Positions 50,386 to 61,035 of a DNA stretch of 64,000 nucleotides are shown here, piece by piece. Below the pieces are notes generated by a model that did no database searches, was not told the DNA's origin, and saw nothing but the letters and a program-made list of their open reading frames with translations. The stretch is taken from the NCBI GenBank assembly GCA_963575745.1, contig CAUYUJ010013980.1:232001-296000 (forward strand), in the 5' to 3' direction. The stretch is from Prorocentrum cordatum. Taxonomy: Eukaryota; Sar; Dinophyceae; Prorocentrales; Prorocentraceae. Within the stretch, counting starts at the first letter, position 1, and every line of letters starts with the position of its first letter. The position numbers and the translations under genes were made by a program.

Positions 50386-50754
50386 AGCATATGCAGGGAA
50401 GTCGGATCAGCGATAAACGAGTAGAGGGAACGACAATGATAATGAAGAGTAGGAGGGGCAATAAAGAGTAGAAGGAACGAGGGCGGTAAGGAAGCTTGCG
50501 AAGGGGAAGACGATGACGAGGCCCTGCAACGGAGAAGGGTGGGAGGAAGGAGGAGGTTCGAGGGGTGAGGGAGGAGGGAGGATCGGGAGGATAACGAACA
50601 TAATCAAAAGGAGAAGGAACGAATCATAGAAAGAAATGCAGCGGGAAGGGACGACACCGATGCGGACGGAGAGTGGGCAGCATACGAGGGGGAGGGCTGA
50701 CAAAGAAAGAAATGGGAAGTATCGAAGACAAGGCGAATGGAGAAGATGGGAAAG
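50386..50754. other. Noncoding, purine-rich, no gene recognised
   Basis: AAGGA/GGAGG-rich sequence with no motif. Confidence 0.4.
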
Positions 50755-51010
50755 GAGAGGAGGAGGAGGAGGAGGAGGAAGAGGAGGAAAGGGAGGACCA
50801 CAGGGGGGAGGAGGATGGGGAGGAGGAGGGAGAGGGGCAGGAGGAGAGGGAGGGGAAGGAGGAGGAGCAGGAGGAGGAGGAGGAGTAGAAGGAAGACAAT
50901 AAAGAGAAGAATGGAGGAAGAAGGAGGAGAAAGGATGAGGGGGGATGATGGGGAGGGAGATGAGGAGAAGGAGGAGGAGGAGGAGGACGACGACGACGAC
51001 GCGGACGACG
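50755..51010 (+). repeat. GGA-type repeat ending in GACGAC
   Basis: AGGAGG with GACGACGAC at the end. Confidence 0.85.
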
Positions 51011-51104
51011 ACGAGGACGACGAAGCCGACGAGAAAAAAAACGAAATGTATGATCACAGGGGGGGGGGGCGAGCACATATTTATAGTTATATAGGGAAAT
51101 GTGT

Positions 51105-51662
51105 TCGCGTAGCGGTTTTCGGCGCCCCGTGCGTTTCCTGACAATTCGGCGTTTGTCTCGGCGCCATGTTACATACCCCTCTGGGCGGCCAAGACACGTA
51201 AAAACACATGGTGCCAGATCAGGACAATCGTGTTAGATACCCCCCTGGATGGCCTGGACACGTAAAACCACGTGGATCCAGCTGTGGGCGACCATGTTCG
51301 ATACACCCCTGGGTGGCCTGGACACGTTAAACCACGTGGTCCTTTTCTCGGGACAGCCGCGTTCGATACCCTCATGGGTGGCCCGGACATGTAGAAATAC
51401 TTAGTGCCAGCTCGGAACAACCATGCTAGATACACCCTTGAGTGGACTGGACATGTTGAAACACGTGGTCCTTGCTCGGGACAATCATGTCAGATACCCC
51501 GTTGGGGGGCCTGGACACGCAGAAGCACGTGGTTCCAGCTTGGGACAACCATGTTAGATACCCCCCTGCGTGGCCTGGATACGCTGAATTCGCGCTCCCG
51601 CTCGAGACATCCTCGCAATGGCTTCCCTGGACAGGCCCCCGAAACGCCCCCCCTGCCCAGAG
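51105..51662 (+). repeat. Minisatellite M67, array 3: head, about six units, tail
   Basis: The head (GTAGCGGTTTTCGGCGCCCC, then GTGCGTTTCCTGACAATTCG) starts near 51110 and also occurs at 51715-51785. Units run to about 51560. The tail 51565-51660 matches 46757-46850. Confidence 0.9.
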
Positions 51663-51711
51663 CAATAGCACTTGTTTTTGTTTTTTGTTTTTCTGTATTG
51701 GGATCTACGTT

Positions 51712-51910
51712 CGGGTAGCGCTTTTCGGCCCCACGTGCGTTTCCTGATAATTCGGCGTTGGACCTGACGCAATGTTACATACCCCGTTGGGCGGCCTGGA
51801 CACGTAAAAGCACGTGGTTCCAGTTCGGGGCAATCATGTTAGATACCCCCTTGGGTGGCATGGACACGTAAAACCACGTGGATCCAGCTCGGGACAACCA
51901 TGTTACTAGA
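51712..51910 (+). repeat. Minisatellite M67, array 4: head and two to three units
   Basis: The head GTAGCGCTTTTCGGCCCCAC is followed by units with CATGTTAGATACC and CACGTAAAACCACGTGG. Confidence 0.85.
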
Positions 51911-52057
51911 TACCCTCCTGGTTGATCTGGGCCCTTGTGGGGCCTCCTGGAGAGAGCCAATGTATAAGAACATGCGTTGCAACAGACGGATTCGTGCCCC
52001 TGGAGAAGGTCAATCTATGGGAGCACATGTAAAAACACACGGATTCGTGCCCCTGGC

Positions 52058-52270
52058 CCAAATGTTTCCGGCACTCTTTTATGTTTTATCGATAAGAAAT
52101 TTCAGAAAAAACAGCGTTTCACTCGGGACATGCTCAAAGTTTAATTTGTTGGCCCTACGCGACCTTGTTATTTTTAGCAAGTAAGTTCGCCAGCCCGTCG
52201 CAAGTAAAGACCCGGTCTTTGATAACAGAACTAAAGAGAACCCTGGGCCGACTCCCTTTCCGGGAAAACC
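52058..52270 (+). repeat. Dispersed repeat R7, copy 2
   Basis: Partner of 39655-39890; again downstream of an M67 array. Confidence 0.7.
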
Positions 52271-52317
52271 GATCATGCGAAAATCGCACAATAATATTGA
52301 AGACAAAAGTCTATTAC

Positions 52318-52520
52318 CTCTTGAGACCTTCTTGGGGATCCTCTTGAAGCCCTCTTGGGAACCTCTTGGGCCGTCTTGAGGCAATGGGGGTGTCCTTGAA
52401 GCTTCTCCTGCGTGTTCGAGCCCTTCCTGGGTCGTCTTTGAAGGCAACCTTGGGCGTCTTGGAGGCCATGGAGGGTGGATTTGGATGCTCTGAGGGCCCG
52501 GAAGGTGCGTTGAAGGGCTC
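52318..52520 (+). repeat. R4 repeat block, plus orientation
   Basis: CTCTTGGG(A/G)(A/C)CCTCTTGGGCCGTC-type units. Confidence 0.65.
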
Positions 52521-53449
52521 TGGCCCATCCTCCAGGGTCCCCCACTCCAACGCGATTTTGGACCCCAATTGTTTCACACGCCTTTTCACCCCCAGCAAGT
52601 GGGGGTTGGCGGATTGAAACGCTCGTGCGGTTTATATACGCACGTAGGGCTGCCTACCAGTGGGCGCAAGCCATCCATTCGTAGGCAGTTCCTGTTTTGA
52701 GGTGCGAAAAAGACAGCACTCAGGCGGGCGACCCCCGCATCTCTGCATCGCTGCCTCCACATTCCATCGCGGAGGAAAGCTCCGCATCCTGATGCTGCGC
52801 TCCTCCTCAGACTTCTCCACCCCCACCCGCCCCTTCCTCCGCCTCCGCTCCTCCTCTCCTCGCTCGCCCTCCGGTTCTCCTGAGTCCTCGCCTCGGCACC
52901 TGGATGTACATCGGGGGCTGCGCGACTTTCCAGCGCTCGGCCCTCGCGTTACCGGGTACCGCGCGCCGACAACATGTCGCACCGCTTCACGCGCCAGCCC
53001 GAAGGTGGTCGAGGAGGGGGGAAGGGCGTGGAGGAGGTGCGAAGGAGGAGGGCCCTTGGTTCCATCACCCCATCCTCGTCCTTCCTCCCTCCCACCTCTG
53101 GAGGCGTCGGAGTCCTCTGGGCGAAGCCGCGTGTCAGCGACAGACAGCGCCAAGCTCGATTTCCGATGACCATAGCAACAACGCGCCATTCGTACACATT
53201 CCCGCAGGCCTTTTGGTGGTTCGTTGTCCCGCTAAGGTTCTCGGCCCCCCCACTTGGAGATCAAAGTTTTCTGTTGTCTACTGGGTGCCAAACTAAGACG
53301 GCGACGGCCGGCCCGAAACGATTCGAATTCTCGCTTGCAAAATGTTAGCGAGAGTGGGCCCCAATCGGTGTGTTTCGAGCAATATTTTCGGTCCACTCTA
53401 TCCCAGTTTGGGGCCTTTAGAGCAGCTCCTGAAGCTCCATTATAACTGG
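52521..53449. other. Unique stretch, no gene supported
   Basis: Overlapping frames on both strands (about 170 and 185 codons) are Arg/Ser/Pro-rich and motif-free. Confidence 0.35.
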
Positions 53450-53695
53450 GCCGTCGGGGGCCTGTCTTGGCTGCCTTGTGGCCCTCTTGGGCCGTCTTCG
53501 TGCGCTCATCGGGGTTTCTTGGGCCATCCTTGGGCGATTGTCAAAGTGTCTGAGGCCGCGTGGGGCCGTTGTGGGACCATCATGGAGAGGAGGAGAAAGA
53601 GAGAGAGAGAGAGAGAACAAACAAAAGAGAGACAGAGAGAGAGAGAGAACGACAGAGAGAGAGAGAGAGACAGAGAGTGTGATTGTGTGCGTGGA
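53450..53695 (+). repeat. Short R4 block then GA microsatellite
   Basis: GGGCCGTC steps to about 53585, then GAGAGACAGAGA to 53680. Confidence 0.75.
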
Positions 53696-53889
53696 CAACA
53701 AAATGTGCATATATTGGTACATCAACATTCATATATGCATATATGCACAACATCTATATCAGAGTGAGGGGGCCGAACGGTCATTCATTGTCCCTGGGTG
53801 CGTGGCTAAAGTTGGGATCCGTGGTGACGATTCTGCTTGTTGCGTTGTTGTTGTCGTTGTTGCTGTTGTTGTTTGCTGTCGTTGTCCTC

Positions 53890-54195
53890 CCAGCGACCCG
53901 GCCCGCGACCCGCCCGCGACCCACCCCGCGACCCACCCCGCGACCCAGCCGCCACCCACCCCGCGACCCAGCCGCGGCCCACCCGCGACCCGCCCCGCGA
54001 CCCAGCCGCGACCCACCTCGCGACCCAGCTGCGACCCGGCCGCGACCCGCCCCGCGACCCAGCCGCGACCCACCCCGCGACCCAGCCGCGACCCACCCGC
54101 GGCCCACCCACGACCCACCCGCGACCTGGCACGCGACCCATCCACGACCCACCGTCGACCCACCCGCGAGCTACCTGCGACCCAACCACGACCCA
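53890..54195 (+). repeat. Minisatellite based on CGCGACCCACC / CAGCCGCGACC
   Basis: About 300 bases of 10-12-base units. Both strands stay open in several frames because of the regular composition. Confidence 0.9.
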
Positions 54196-54345
54196 CCTAC
54201 ATTGTTTTAACAGAACATTGGCGCCTGCGGCGGGCTCCTTGTATGGCTTGACAAATGTTGCGCCTGCGGGTGGCTTTTTCAGAGCCTCGCAGACTGCCGA
54301 CGTCCCCACCGCCCCCTCACTCCTACCCGCAACTGCGGGGGGCTA

Positions 54346-54500
54346 TATGTATGTGTGTATGTATGTATGTATGTATGTATGTATGTATGTATGTATGTAT
54401 GTATGTATGTATGTATGTATGTATGTATGTATGTATGTATGTATGTATGTATGTGTATATATTTATTTATATATATCTATATATATATATACATTATGAC
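54346..54500 (+). repeat. GTAT tetranucleotide and TA microsatellite
   Basis: ATGTATGT repeated to about 54455, then TATATATC/TATATA. Confidence 0.95.
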
Positions 54501-54544
54501 TATAACCTATCTGTATTAGTGTTTGCTTGAATTCATCCCTCGAG

Positions 54545-54830
54545 GGGCCGCCTGCAGAGTCTTCGCGGGTCCTCTTGGGCCGTCTTGGGGGCCAGTTGGG
54601 CCACCTGGGGGCCATGGTGGACGTCTGGGGCCGTCTGGGAACCTTGTTTAGGCCCTCTTGGCCAGCTCTTTGGAAGCTCCGTCAGGCTCTCCAGGGCCAA
54701 GTCTGGGCTGCCTGGGGGCCCTCGCTGGCCGTCTTGGTGGGCTCGCGGGGGCCTCTTGGGCCATCTCGGTGCGATCTTGCAAGTGCCTGGAGCCGCGTGG
54801 GGCCGGTCTGGGCCCGTCATGGCGATTTCA
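54545..54830 (+). repeat. R4 repeat block, plus orientation
   Basis: CTCTTGGGCCGTCTTGGGGG, CTTGGGCCATCTCGG and related units. Confidence 0.7.
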
Positions 54831-54838
54831 GATATACA

Positions 54839-54839
<1 letters not shown>

Positions 54840-54887
<48 letters not shown>

Positions 54888-54906
54888 CTATATGTATATA
54901 CATATA

Positions 54907-54942
<36 letters not shown>

Positions 54943-54985
54943 TGTATGTATATATATGTGTGTGTGTGTGTGTGTGTGGTCGCCC
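54840..54985 (+). repeat. TA, GTAT and GT microsatellites
   Basis: Three simple repeats follow one another. Confidence 0.95.
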
Positions 54986-55089
54986 CCTGTCGTCATACCT
55001 TTCCCCCTCCTCATCCTCGACTGCTTATTTTCCGTTCTCTCTCTCTCTCTTTCTCTCTTCCTCCCTCTCCTCTATCTCTTTCCCAAACC

Positions 55090-55845
55090 ATGTGTTTTCT
55101 AGCTGTTCCAGGTATTCCCAGATACTACCCAAGTGAAACACCTTATGTTTCCAGAGATTCCAGATATTCCAGAGATTCCCAGAGATCACCCAGGTGAAAA
55201 TCCTTGTGTTTTCCAGAGATTCCAGAGATTCCCAGAGACTACCAAGGTGAAGAACCTCGTGCTTTCCAGAGATTCCAGAGATTCCAAAGATTCCCAGATA
55301 CTATCCAGGTGAAGAACTTGGTGTTTCCGAAAGATTCCAGAGATTTCCAGAGATTGCCCATGTGAAGAACCTTGTGTTTTCCAGAGATTCCAGGGATTCC
55401 AGAGATTCCCAGAGACTACCCATGTGAAAAACCTTGTGTTTCCCAGAAATTCCAGAGATTCCAACGATTCCCAGAGACTACTCTGAGCTTGCGGCGCAGT
55501 CTCTGGGAATCTTTGGAATCTTTGGAATCTCTGGAAACACCAGGTTTCTCACCTGGGTAGTCTCTGGGAGTCTCTGGAATCTTTGGAACCTTTGGAAAAC
55601 GCAAGGTTCTTCACCTGGGTAGTCTCTGGGAATCTCCGGAACCTTCTGGAAAACGCAGGAAACACACGGTTTTTCACCGGGGTAGTATCTGGGAATCTTT
55701 GGAATCTTTGGAATCTTTGGGAAACACAAGGTATTCCACCTGGGTAGTATCTGGGAATATTTGGAACACATGGAACACGCACGGTTTTGAACCTGGGTAG
55801 TCTTTGGGAAGGTCTGGAATACTTGAATATCTGGAAAATACAACG
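55090..55845. repeat. Head-to-head (palindromic) minisatellite, about 0.75 kb
   Basis: Left half: units of about 57 bp (CCAGAGATTCCCAGAGACTA, then CC(C/A)(A/T)GGTGAA(A/G)AACCTTGTG). Right half: the same units inverted (GGGTAGTCTCTGGGAATC, then TTTGGAATCTTTGG). The centre is GATTCCCAGAGACT (to 55479), an 18-base spacer, then AGTCTCTGGGAATC (from 55498). Confidence 0.95.
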
Positions 55846-55909
55846 TTTGTTCAATGCCACACTCCCCGCCGATTCCTTTCTCCCTCTCTCTCTCTCTTTC
55901 TCTCTCTTC

Positions 55910-56020
55910 TGCGGCCGCAGCCGCGACTGCCGCGTGCCCCTATCTGCGCTCGTCGGAAGACGTCGTGCGCGCGCGCGGGGCAGGTGGCCCCAACGGGACA
56001 GCATTGGCCGCTTGCTGCCC
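55910..56020 (+). repeat. Flanking direct repeat of the ATPase gene, copy 1
   Basis: GCGGCCGCAGCCG...GCGTGCCCC...CAGCATTGGCCGCTTGCT. The motif GGG(A/G)CAGCATTGGCCGCT recurs at 58516-58545 with similar sequence before it. Confidence 0.45.
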
Positions 56021-56056
56021 CCCCCCCCCTCAGAGCGCCACCCGTCACGGGCGCTC

Positions 56057-58313
56057 TCACGCTGGCGCGCCAGCGCCCGAACTCGCAGCCGCGGCGCCTG
56101 TCGTCCCGTCGTCATCTAGCATCTGCGAGAGCTCCTCCTCGAGGTCCATGCGCTTCTTCTTCGGCGTCGGCGTGCTCAAGTCAATGACGCCGCAATCCTT
56201 GGACTTCTTGAGGCGCTGGAGGAACGCCCCTGGCTCACTCTTGATCGCCGCCGCAGGCGAGGGGATCGCGGCCGCGACGGCCGCGGGGGGGGGGTCGTCG
56301 TCGCCATCCGTCCCGCCGCCGACGCCAAAGACGTCGTGCTCGTCATCTGCTGCGGCGGCGCTTCCCATCTCGCTGCCGGGACCAAAGTCGTCGTCGTCGT
56401 CATCTGGGTTGCCTGGGATGGCGGGCGCAGGGGGCGCGGCCGCGCTGGCGGCGGCGGAGGCGTTGGCGCCGACGCCCATTTCACCGCCCATTGCAGCGAA
56501 GTCATATCTCGGGTGCGCGTCCTGGTCGAAGAGCGTGGGGCCGCGAATTGTGAATTGTCTTCGAACGCCCGGCGTCTTTGCCGCCGGCAAGCTTCTTCGT
56601 GGCGGCCGCGGCCCGCTTCGTGTGCGCGTCGTAGTCGGGCGGCGTGAAGGCCTGGCCCTTCTTGAACCGCTTCAGGATAGGGGTGGTCCAGGGCGCGAAG
56701 AGGTCTGGCTTCTCGGGCACTGGCCGCGGGAAGCGGGGGGCTGGATCCTTAGTCGTAGACGCCAGCCATAGGTACATCCAGTCGTCAGTGAGGAGCACGA
56801 TGTTGGACCTCGCCAGGTACGCCTCCACGTCCGCCATCTGGTAGCCGCTCTGCTTCTCGCCCATGAAGTTACGATCGATGATTTTGAGGAAGTCGTCGAA
56901 CTTGATCACTTGCTGGCCTCTGCGGATGGAACGCGCCTTCTTCTCGAACTCTTGATCGTACGGGTTTACGCAGATCTGGCGGGGCTGGTTCTGCTCGAAG
57001 GAGGTGCCGCCCCACCTATGCAGCGCGCGGAAAACGACGCACATCAAAACCGACATGTAATCCATGGCTTGTCGCCGTTGGGTGTTTGATGGTTAGTTTC
57101 GACGGCGTGCGTTATCCGCGCCCTGCGGTCTCGCCCGCAACAGCGCGTCTTCCTCGGCGGGGTCGAGGAAGGCCTTGATCTCATCGGGGGCCCACTTCGT
57201 GTGGGCGGTGTCGTCCGCGATATCGGGCTTGAACGCAGTTCCAGGCTCGAGCCGCAAGAAGTCGATTTTCTTCGTCGTGACAACGCTCGGACGGAGGTCG
57301 GCGCGGCTATTCTCATCAATCCGGTAGGCGGAGATTGCGAAGCCGATGGTTTTCGACGCCGTGGATTCGCCGACCATGGTCTTGCCGATCCACATGGTCC
57401 CGTGCACGTCGTGGCTCTTGAGAATGGGGGCGACGATGTTGTCGAACGCGAACGGGTGGGGGCGCTCGAGTGTGACCGCCCAGCGCTCGAGTGTCCTCGC
57501 GCCGACAGAGCCCGACGCGTAGTTGCGGAGCGACTCTTTGACTTCCGCTGCCTGCCGTCCGAAGATCGGCGACTGCTCGTCGTTAACCTGTTCGTCGGTC
57601 CACCCCGCGAACAGGTTCCGGTTGTTTGCCCTCGGGCCGAACTCTTCTATGAAACGGTAGCCCGCCCTTCGCCTGCCCCTGTCGTAACCGCCACCTCCGA
57701 CGGCGGCGGCGGCCGCGGACGGCTGCGCCCAATGGTGGATCTGCGCCCCGCCCAACCTGTCCACCATGTGGTAGAAGAGTTTCAGTGGCGTGTATTTGTC
57801 GGCCGTGCTCCCCCAGTGGATGGCAAGCGCCTTGCCTGCAACGAAGATCTCCTTGGCGATGTCGGTCCGAACCTTGTTCTCGAACCTGGCGTACTTCAGC
57901 GCGTGCTGCTCGCCGTTCGCGTCCTTCGGCAGGATGTGGAGCTGCGCGGTGAAGGCAAGTTCGCAAGGGTCCTTGTTTGGTTTAAACGGGATTGGCAGCG
58001 CCATGTAGTTGCCCGCGCACATGGCGCCATGCACGTCCACTGTGTCCAATTGCTCCGCGGCGCCATCCTCCAGCGCCACCCAATCCACCGAATGCTTCAG
58101 ATTCACGGCGTGGCCCACGTATTGGAGCGGCATGTCGCGGAGGGCGAAAGCAGCGGGAGGGTCTGAGTGGAAGAGCTCGGGCTTGTCGAGCTTTTTGAAG
58201 GACTGCACCGCTGCCATGTCCAGCCGCGTGTTTTTGATTTGATCAGTTGCGGAGGCGTCGCTGCCGACGGCCTCTCCGATTGATTTGATGTTGCCGGCCG
58301 TCGGGCTCGCCAT
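56057..58313 (-). CDS. P-loop ATPase resembling Rep/SF3-type helicases, with predicted 114-nt intron
   Basis: ATG at 58313 (MASPTAGNIKSIGEAVGSD). Exon 1 runs to 57130. It has TAQLHILPKDANGEQ in the N-terminal half and a phosphate-binding region MWIGKTMVGESTASKTIGFA (57440-57330). The usual GKST reads GEST. KPDIADD may be Walker B; KAFLDPAEEDALLRAR follows. The unspliced frame stops at 57093. Removing 57129-57016 joins LLRAR to WGGTSFEQNQPRQICVNPYD in frame. Exon 2 continues to about 56530-56590, where a 1-base shift leads to TLFDQDAHPRYDF. An acidic, Ala-rich tail with PTPKKKRMDLEEEL (possible nuclear signal) ends at 56057. Motifs suggest DNA or RNA unwinding for a replicon or transposon; the family is inferred. 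The 1-base shift may be decay, error or a second intron. Confidence 0.55.
57016..57129 (-). other. Predicted intron, AG duplicated at both junctions
   Basis: On the minus strand exon 1 ends GGGCGAG, the intron reads ACCGCAGG...GCATAG, and exon 2 begins GTGGGG. AG occurs at both boundaries, so the exact cut is ambiguous and no GT donor is available. The length is 114 (3 x 38); the intron contains a stop codon. Dinoflagellate introns often lack GT donors. Confidence 0.5.
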
Positions 58314-58420
58314 GTCAGACAGCGGGCGCCAACGGAGGCTTGAGGCGAAAGCTTGGCAGCTGGGGGCGGCCCGACGGCTGTCGCTCGAACCTGCAGCGCA
58401 GCGGAGCGGCGCTCTTCCCT

Positions 58421-58545
58421 GCGGCCGCAACCGAGACGGCCGCGCGCGACCCGCGTGCCCCCGCACCGCGCGTGCGTTGGGGGGGGGGGAGAAGTCGCTT
58501 GCTCTCAGGTTTCGTAGACCCAGCGGGGCAGCATTGGCCGCTCGC
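58421..58545 (+). repeat. Flanking direct repeat of the ATPase gene, copy 2
   Basis: Partner of 55910-56020; similarity is strong only in GCGGCCGCA, CGTGCCCC and CAGCATTGGCCGCT. Confidence 0.4.
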
Positions 58546-58639
58546 TTCCCCGCGCTGCGGAATCGCACGCCTCTCAGCGGCCTCCGGCCGCAGACAGGCG
58601 AAGAGTGTCTATGCGCCGCCAGCCAGCGCCAGTGCCCGC

Positions 58640-59914
58640 AGAGCGTGGGGCCCATCAAATCGCACAGCATCTCGCCCGTGGCAGACCACAGGTCGTGTCC
58701 GCGATGCCAGTGCTCCCACTGCGCGGAGCCACTGCGCGCGGCAATCGCCCTGCTGTGCGGCTTGTAGGTGCGGGGGCCGATGTGGTTCTTCACGTGTTTC
58801 TAGGCCCTGTCTATGCGCTCCCGCATTCACCTTTAACACCGTGCCGCTCGGGGGCCTGTGCGTCGCCATCTTGGCGTGCGCGGGCGTGACCCGCGCCCAC
58901 TTCCCCCGCGCTTCACGCGCTTCTTGCAGCGCCTGACAGAATCGTGGGCCATCCCTGGGACCTTCATCTTGTAGCTCCTGGCACCGTCCGAATGGAGAAT
59001 CGCTTTGCGGTCCTTGAGGCGGTCCTGAACAGCACTGGCGTTTCTGGCTTGCCCCGCTGCACCACCCCTGCCCACTGCTCCCACTCCTTCATCTCCTTGT
59101 CCTCCGTAACCGCGGAAGCGAAGACGGACCCGTCGGCCTCGATGTCAACCCAAGTCTTGCCGCTGCCGTACGCGATGTCCTTCTCGTATGTTTGTTCCAC
59201 TTACTGCTTGCGAGCGAGGTCGAGGTTGCTGGTCATCTTCTCGATCATCTTGTGGTTGGTGCCGTAGTGCTGGTGCATCTGCGCGGTAGTCATCCCCGTT
59301 AGAAGGCCGAACGAGACCCTGCATTTGTCCCGCAACGACAATGTCTCCTTCCCCCAGCCGCTGGCGAAAATGGGGTGGCTGCGAGTGGGGCGCATCTGCT
59401 TTCCGCATTTCTTCCCGTCGTTGCATCGCCATGCACAGCCCGAGCCGCTCCCCCAATCCAAGGTGCACCGTTCGCCGAGGGTGCCTTTCCCGCAAAAAGG
59501 GCACGTCGACCCAGACCAATCGATGAGGACCCCGTCCTTGATCAAGAGGTCCACGAGCTTCTTCTCGTCTTCCGAGTCGAAGGAGTCGGTATTGCGGCAC
59601 CAGGCGTTGCGTTCTTTCTGTGTCTTCTGGGTGCCGTTGGCGGTGCGAACGTAGGGGGCGTTGCCTTTCTCCTTCCCCCTCTTGCCTTGCACGCGGTCCA
59701 TTCCCCTCTTGGGCTCTGGGAATGGTTTGAACGCGGCAGCGGGGCGCTTGGCGATGGCGCCCTTCTTCGCGCCGCGAACGGCGGCGGCCGGGCGTTTCGC
59801 CACGCGGGCAGCGGAAGCGGCAGGGTTGTTTATAGCACAAGGGCCTATGACAGAATGACATAATGACATGATGACAGCAACAAACACGAGCCAAAAAAGA
59901 AGCTGCAAGGACAA
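58640..59914 (-). pseudogene. IS1595/ISXO2-like DDE transposase, decayed
   Basis: Read from 59914 down. A Lys/Arg/Ala-rich N-terminus leads to a zinc-ribbon (CPFCGKGTL, then CAWRCNDGKKC, then HPIFASGW, about 59510-59375) and a helix-turn-helix-like TGMTTAQMHQHYGTN. TAA at 59203-59201 interrupts the frame just before YGSGKTWVDIEADGSVF (first catalytic acid). A 1-base shift near 59030 leads to KAILHSDGARSYKM, with the second catalytic Asp, and CKKRVK. Another shift follows, then VLKVNAGA. A last shift and a TAG (58802-58800, where the family has Trp) precede KHVKNHIGPRTYKPHS and QWEHWHRGHDLWSATGEML. The enzyme would cut and paste DNA; at least three lesions make it inactive unless they are sequence errors. 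Confidence 0.8.
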
Positions 59915-60010
59915 TATATGTTGTTATCATTGGTGATGGTGTCTCATAAGGTTTCCTGCTGCCCTCTCCTTGGGTTCTTCCTGAGTCTACTCCAGGGCTC
60001 CCTAGTGGAT

Positions 60011-60017
<7 letters not shown>

Positions 60018-60076
<59 letters not shown>
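60018..60076 (+). repeat. GT microsatellite
   Basis: (GT)n with two GC interruptions, between the transposase start and the next ORF. Confidence 0.95.
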
Positions 60077-60191
60077 CGTTTGTGGCCTCAGCCTCCTGCC
60101 GCCCTGGGCCCCTCGCGTCTCCTGCGGGCTTTCCACGACTATGATGCTGATTTTCTCCAGGCTCCTGCGCGCGGCCGCAGCGCGGGCAAGC

Positions 60192-60854
60192 TCACTTCAA
60201 GGTGCGGCCGCCGCCCTGCTGAGCTCGAGTTTCAAGCGTGCGTTCTCCTGCCCTTACGCGCTGCTTGTCCTTCTCCAGCTGCTCGCTTTCGTGGCGTAGG
60301 ACTATGTTCTCCAGCTGGAGCTCGCCCAGAAGGTCTTGCTCATCCTCCTTGCTGTCGCTCTTCCTCGGCTGGTCCTCCTTCTGCTCTTGGCTCGTGTCGT
60401 TGTCGGAATCGCTCTCCGCGTTGGACTCGTCGGAGTCGGAGTAGGTGCCTGGGTACTCGTCGCTCGAGGGCGCAGCGGGCGCGGCCGCCGCTGCTGCGAG
60501 CGCGGCCGGCGCAGGCGCTGCAGGGAACGCAAGCAAAGGAGGCTGGGCAGCTGGTCCAGGAAGAGGCCAGGGCAAAGCCAAGCGCTCGAGCGAAGGCCCG
60601 TTGCCGCGCTTGTGTTTCTCCTTGCGCAGGCAAGCGCGAAGTTTCCCCCGAGCCGCGTCCGACCACTCTCCTTTGACCCCCGCCCGCAAGCCGAGAGTTC
60701 GCTGCGCGTTGATTGCGCACGCGTGGAAGTCTTGCATGCCGAAAGGCAGCCGAGACGCGTGAATCTTAATGTCTCTTGAGCTGCTGTGGGCTAGGGTCTC
60801 TTGGTGGGCGGGGGGGCGCTCGTGAGGCTGAGCAACAGAGAACTGTCCCCCCAT
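60192..60854 (-). CDS. Acidic coiled-coil protein of unknown function
   Basis: ATG at 60854, 220 residues, TAA/TGA-free to 60192. The N-terminal third (DIKIHASRLPFGMQDFHAC, then RTLGLRAGVKGEWSD, then basic LRKEKHKRGN) reads as a folded segment. An Ala/Pro-rich linker follows, then an acidic Ser/Asp/Glu stretch. A C-terminal heptad-like helix (DLLGELQLENIVLRHESEQL) is likely a coiled coil. It lies in the same orientation as, and 278 bases upstream of, the transposase, so it could be part of the same element or a host gene. No family recognised. The Ala/Pro/Ser bias could also arise from an open antisense frame, so confidence is moderate. Confidence 0.45.
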   Translation of the reverse strand: MGGQFSVAQPHERPPAHQETLAHSSSRDIKIHASRLPFGMQDFHACAINAQRTLGLRAGVKGEWSDAARGKLRACLRKEKHKRGNGPSLERLALPWPLPGPAAQPPLLAFPAAPAPAALAAAAAAPAAPSSDEYPGTYSDSDESNAESDSDNDTSQEQKEDQPRKSDSKEDEQDLLGELQLENIVLRHESEQLEKDKQRVRAGERTLETRAQQGGGRTLK

Positions 60855-61035
60855 GGGAGATCTGCGCCTTTCCGCCCGTGATCGGGATCATTTTGTGGAG
60901 TAGATTTGGTTGGCAGCGATACCCGAAAAAGTGTGAGTGAATGTTTGAGCCAGCGTATCTACGGACATATTATGTTAGATGTTTGACTCTCGTCGGGAGG
61001 AGCCTTCAACCTTCAATAATCAAACGCCCCCCCCC
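60855..61035. other. Noncoding, no gene recognised
   Basis: AT-richer unique sequence upstream of the minus-strand ORF. No promoter element could be assigned. Confidence 0.3.

Noticed and set aside
53683-54309. Overlapping open frames on both strands
   Set aside because: Created by the CGCGACCCACC minisatellite.
58314-58793. N-terminal extension of the ATPase ORF up to 58793
   Set aside because: This part is the C-terminal end of the transposase (HWHRGHDLWSATGEML) followed by GC-rich spacer; the ATG at 58313 is the better start.
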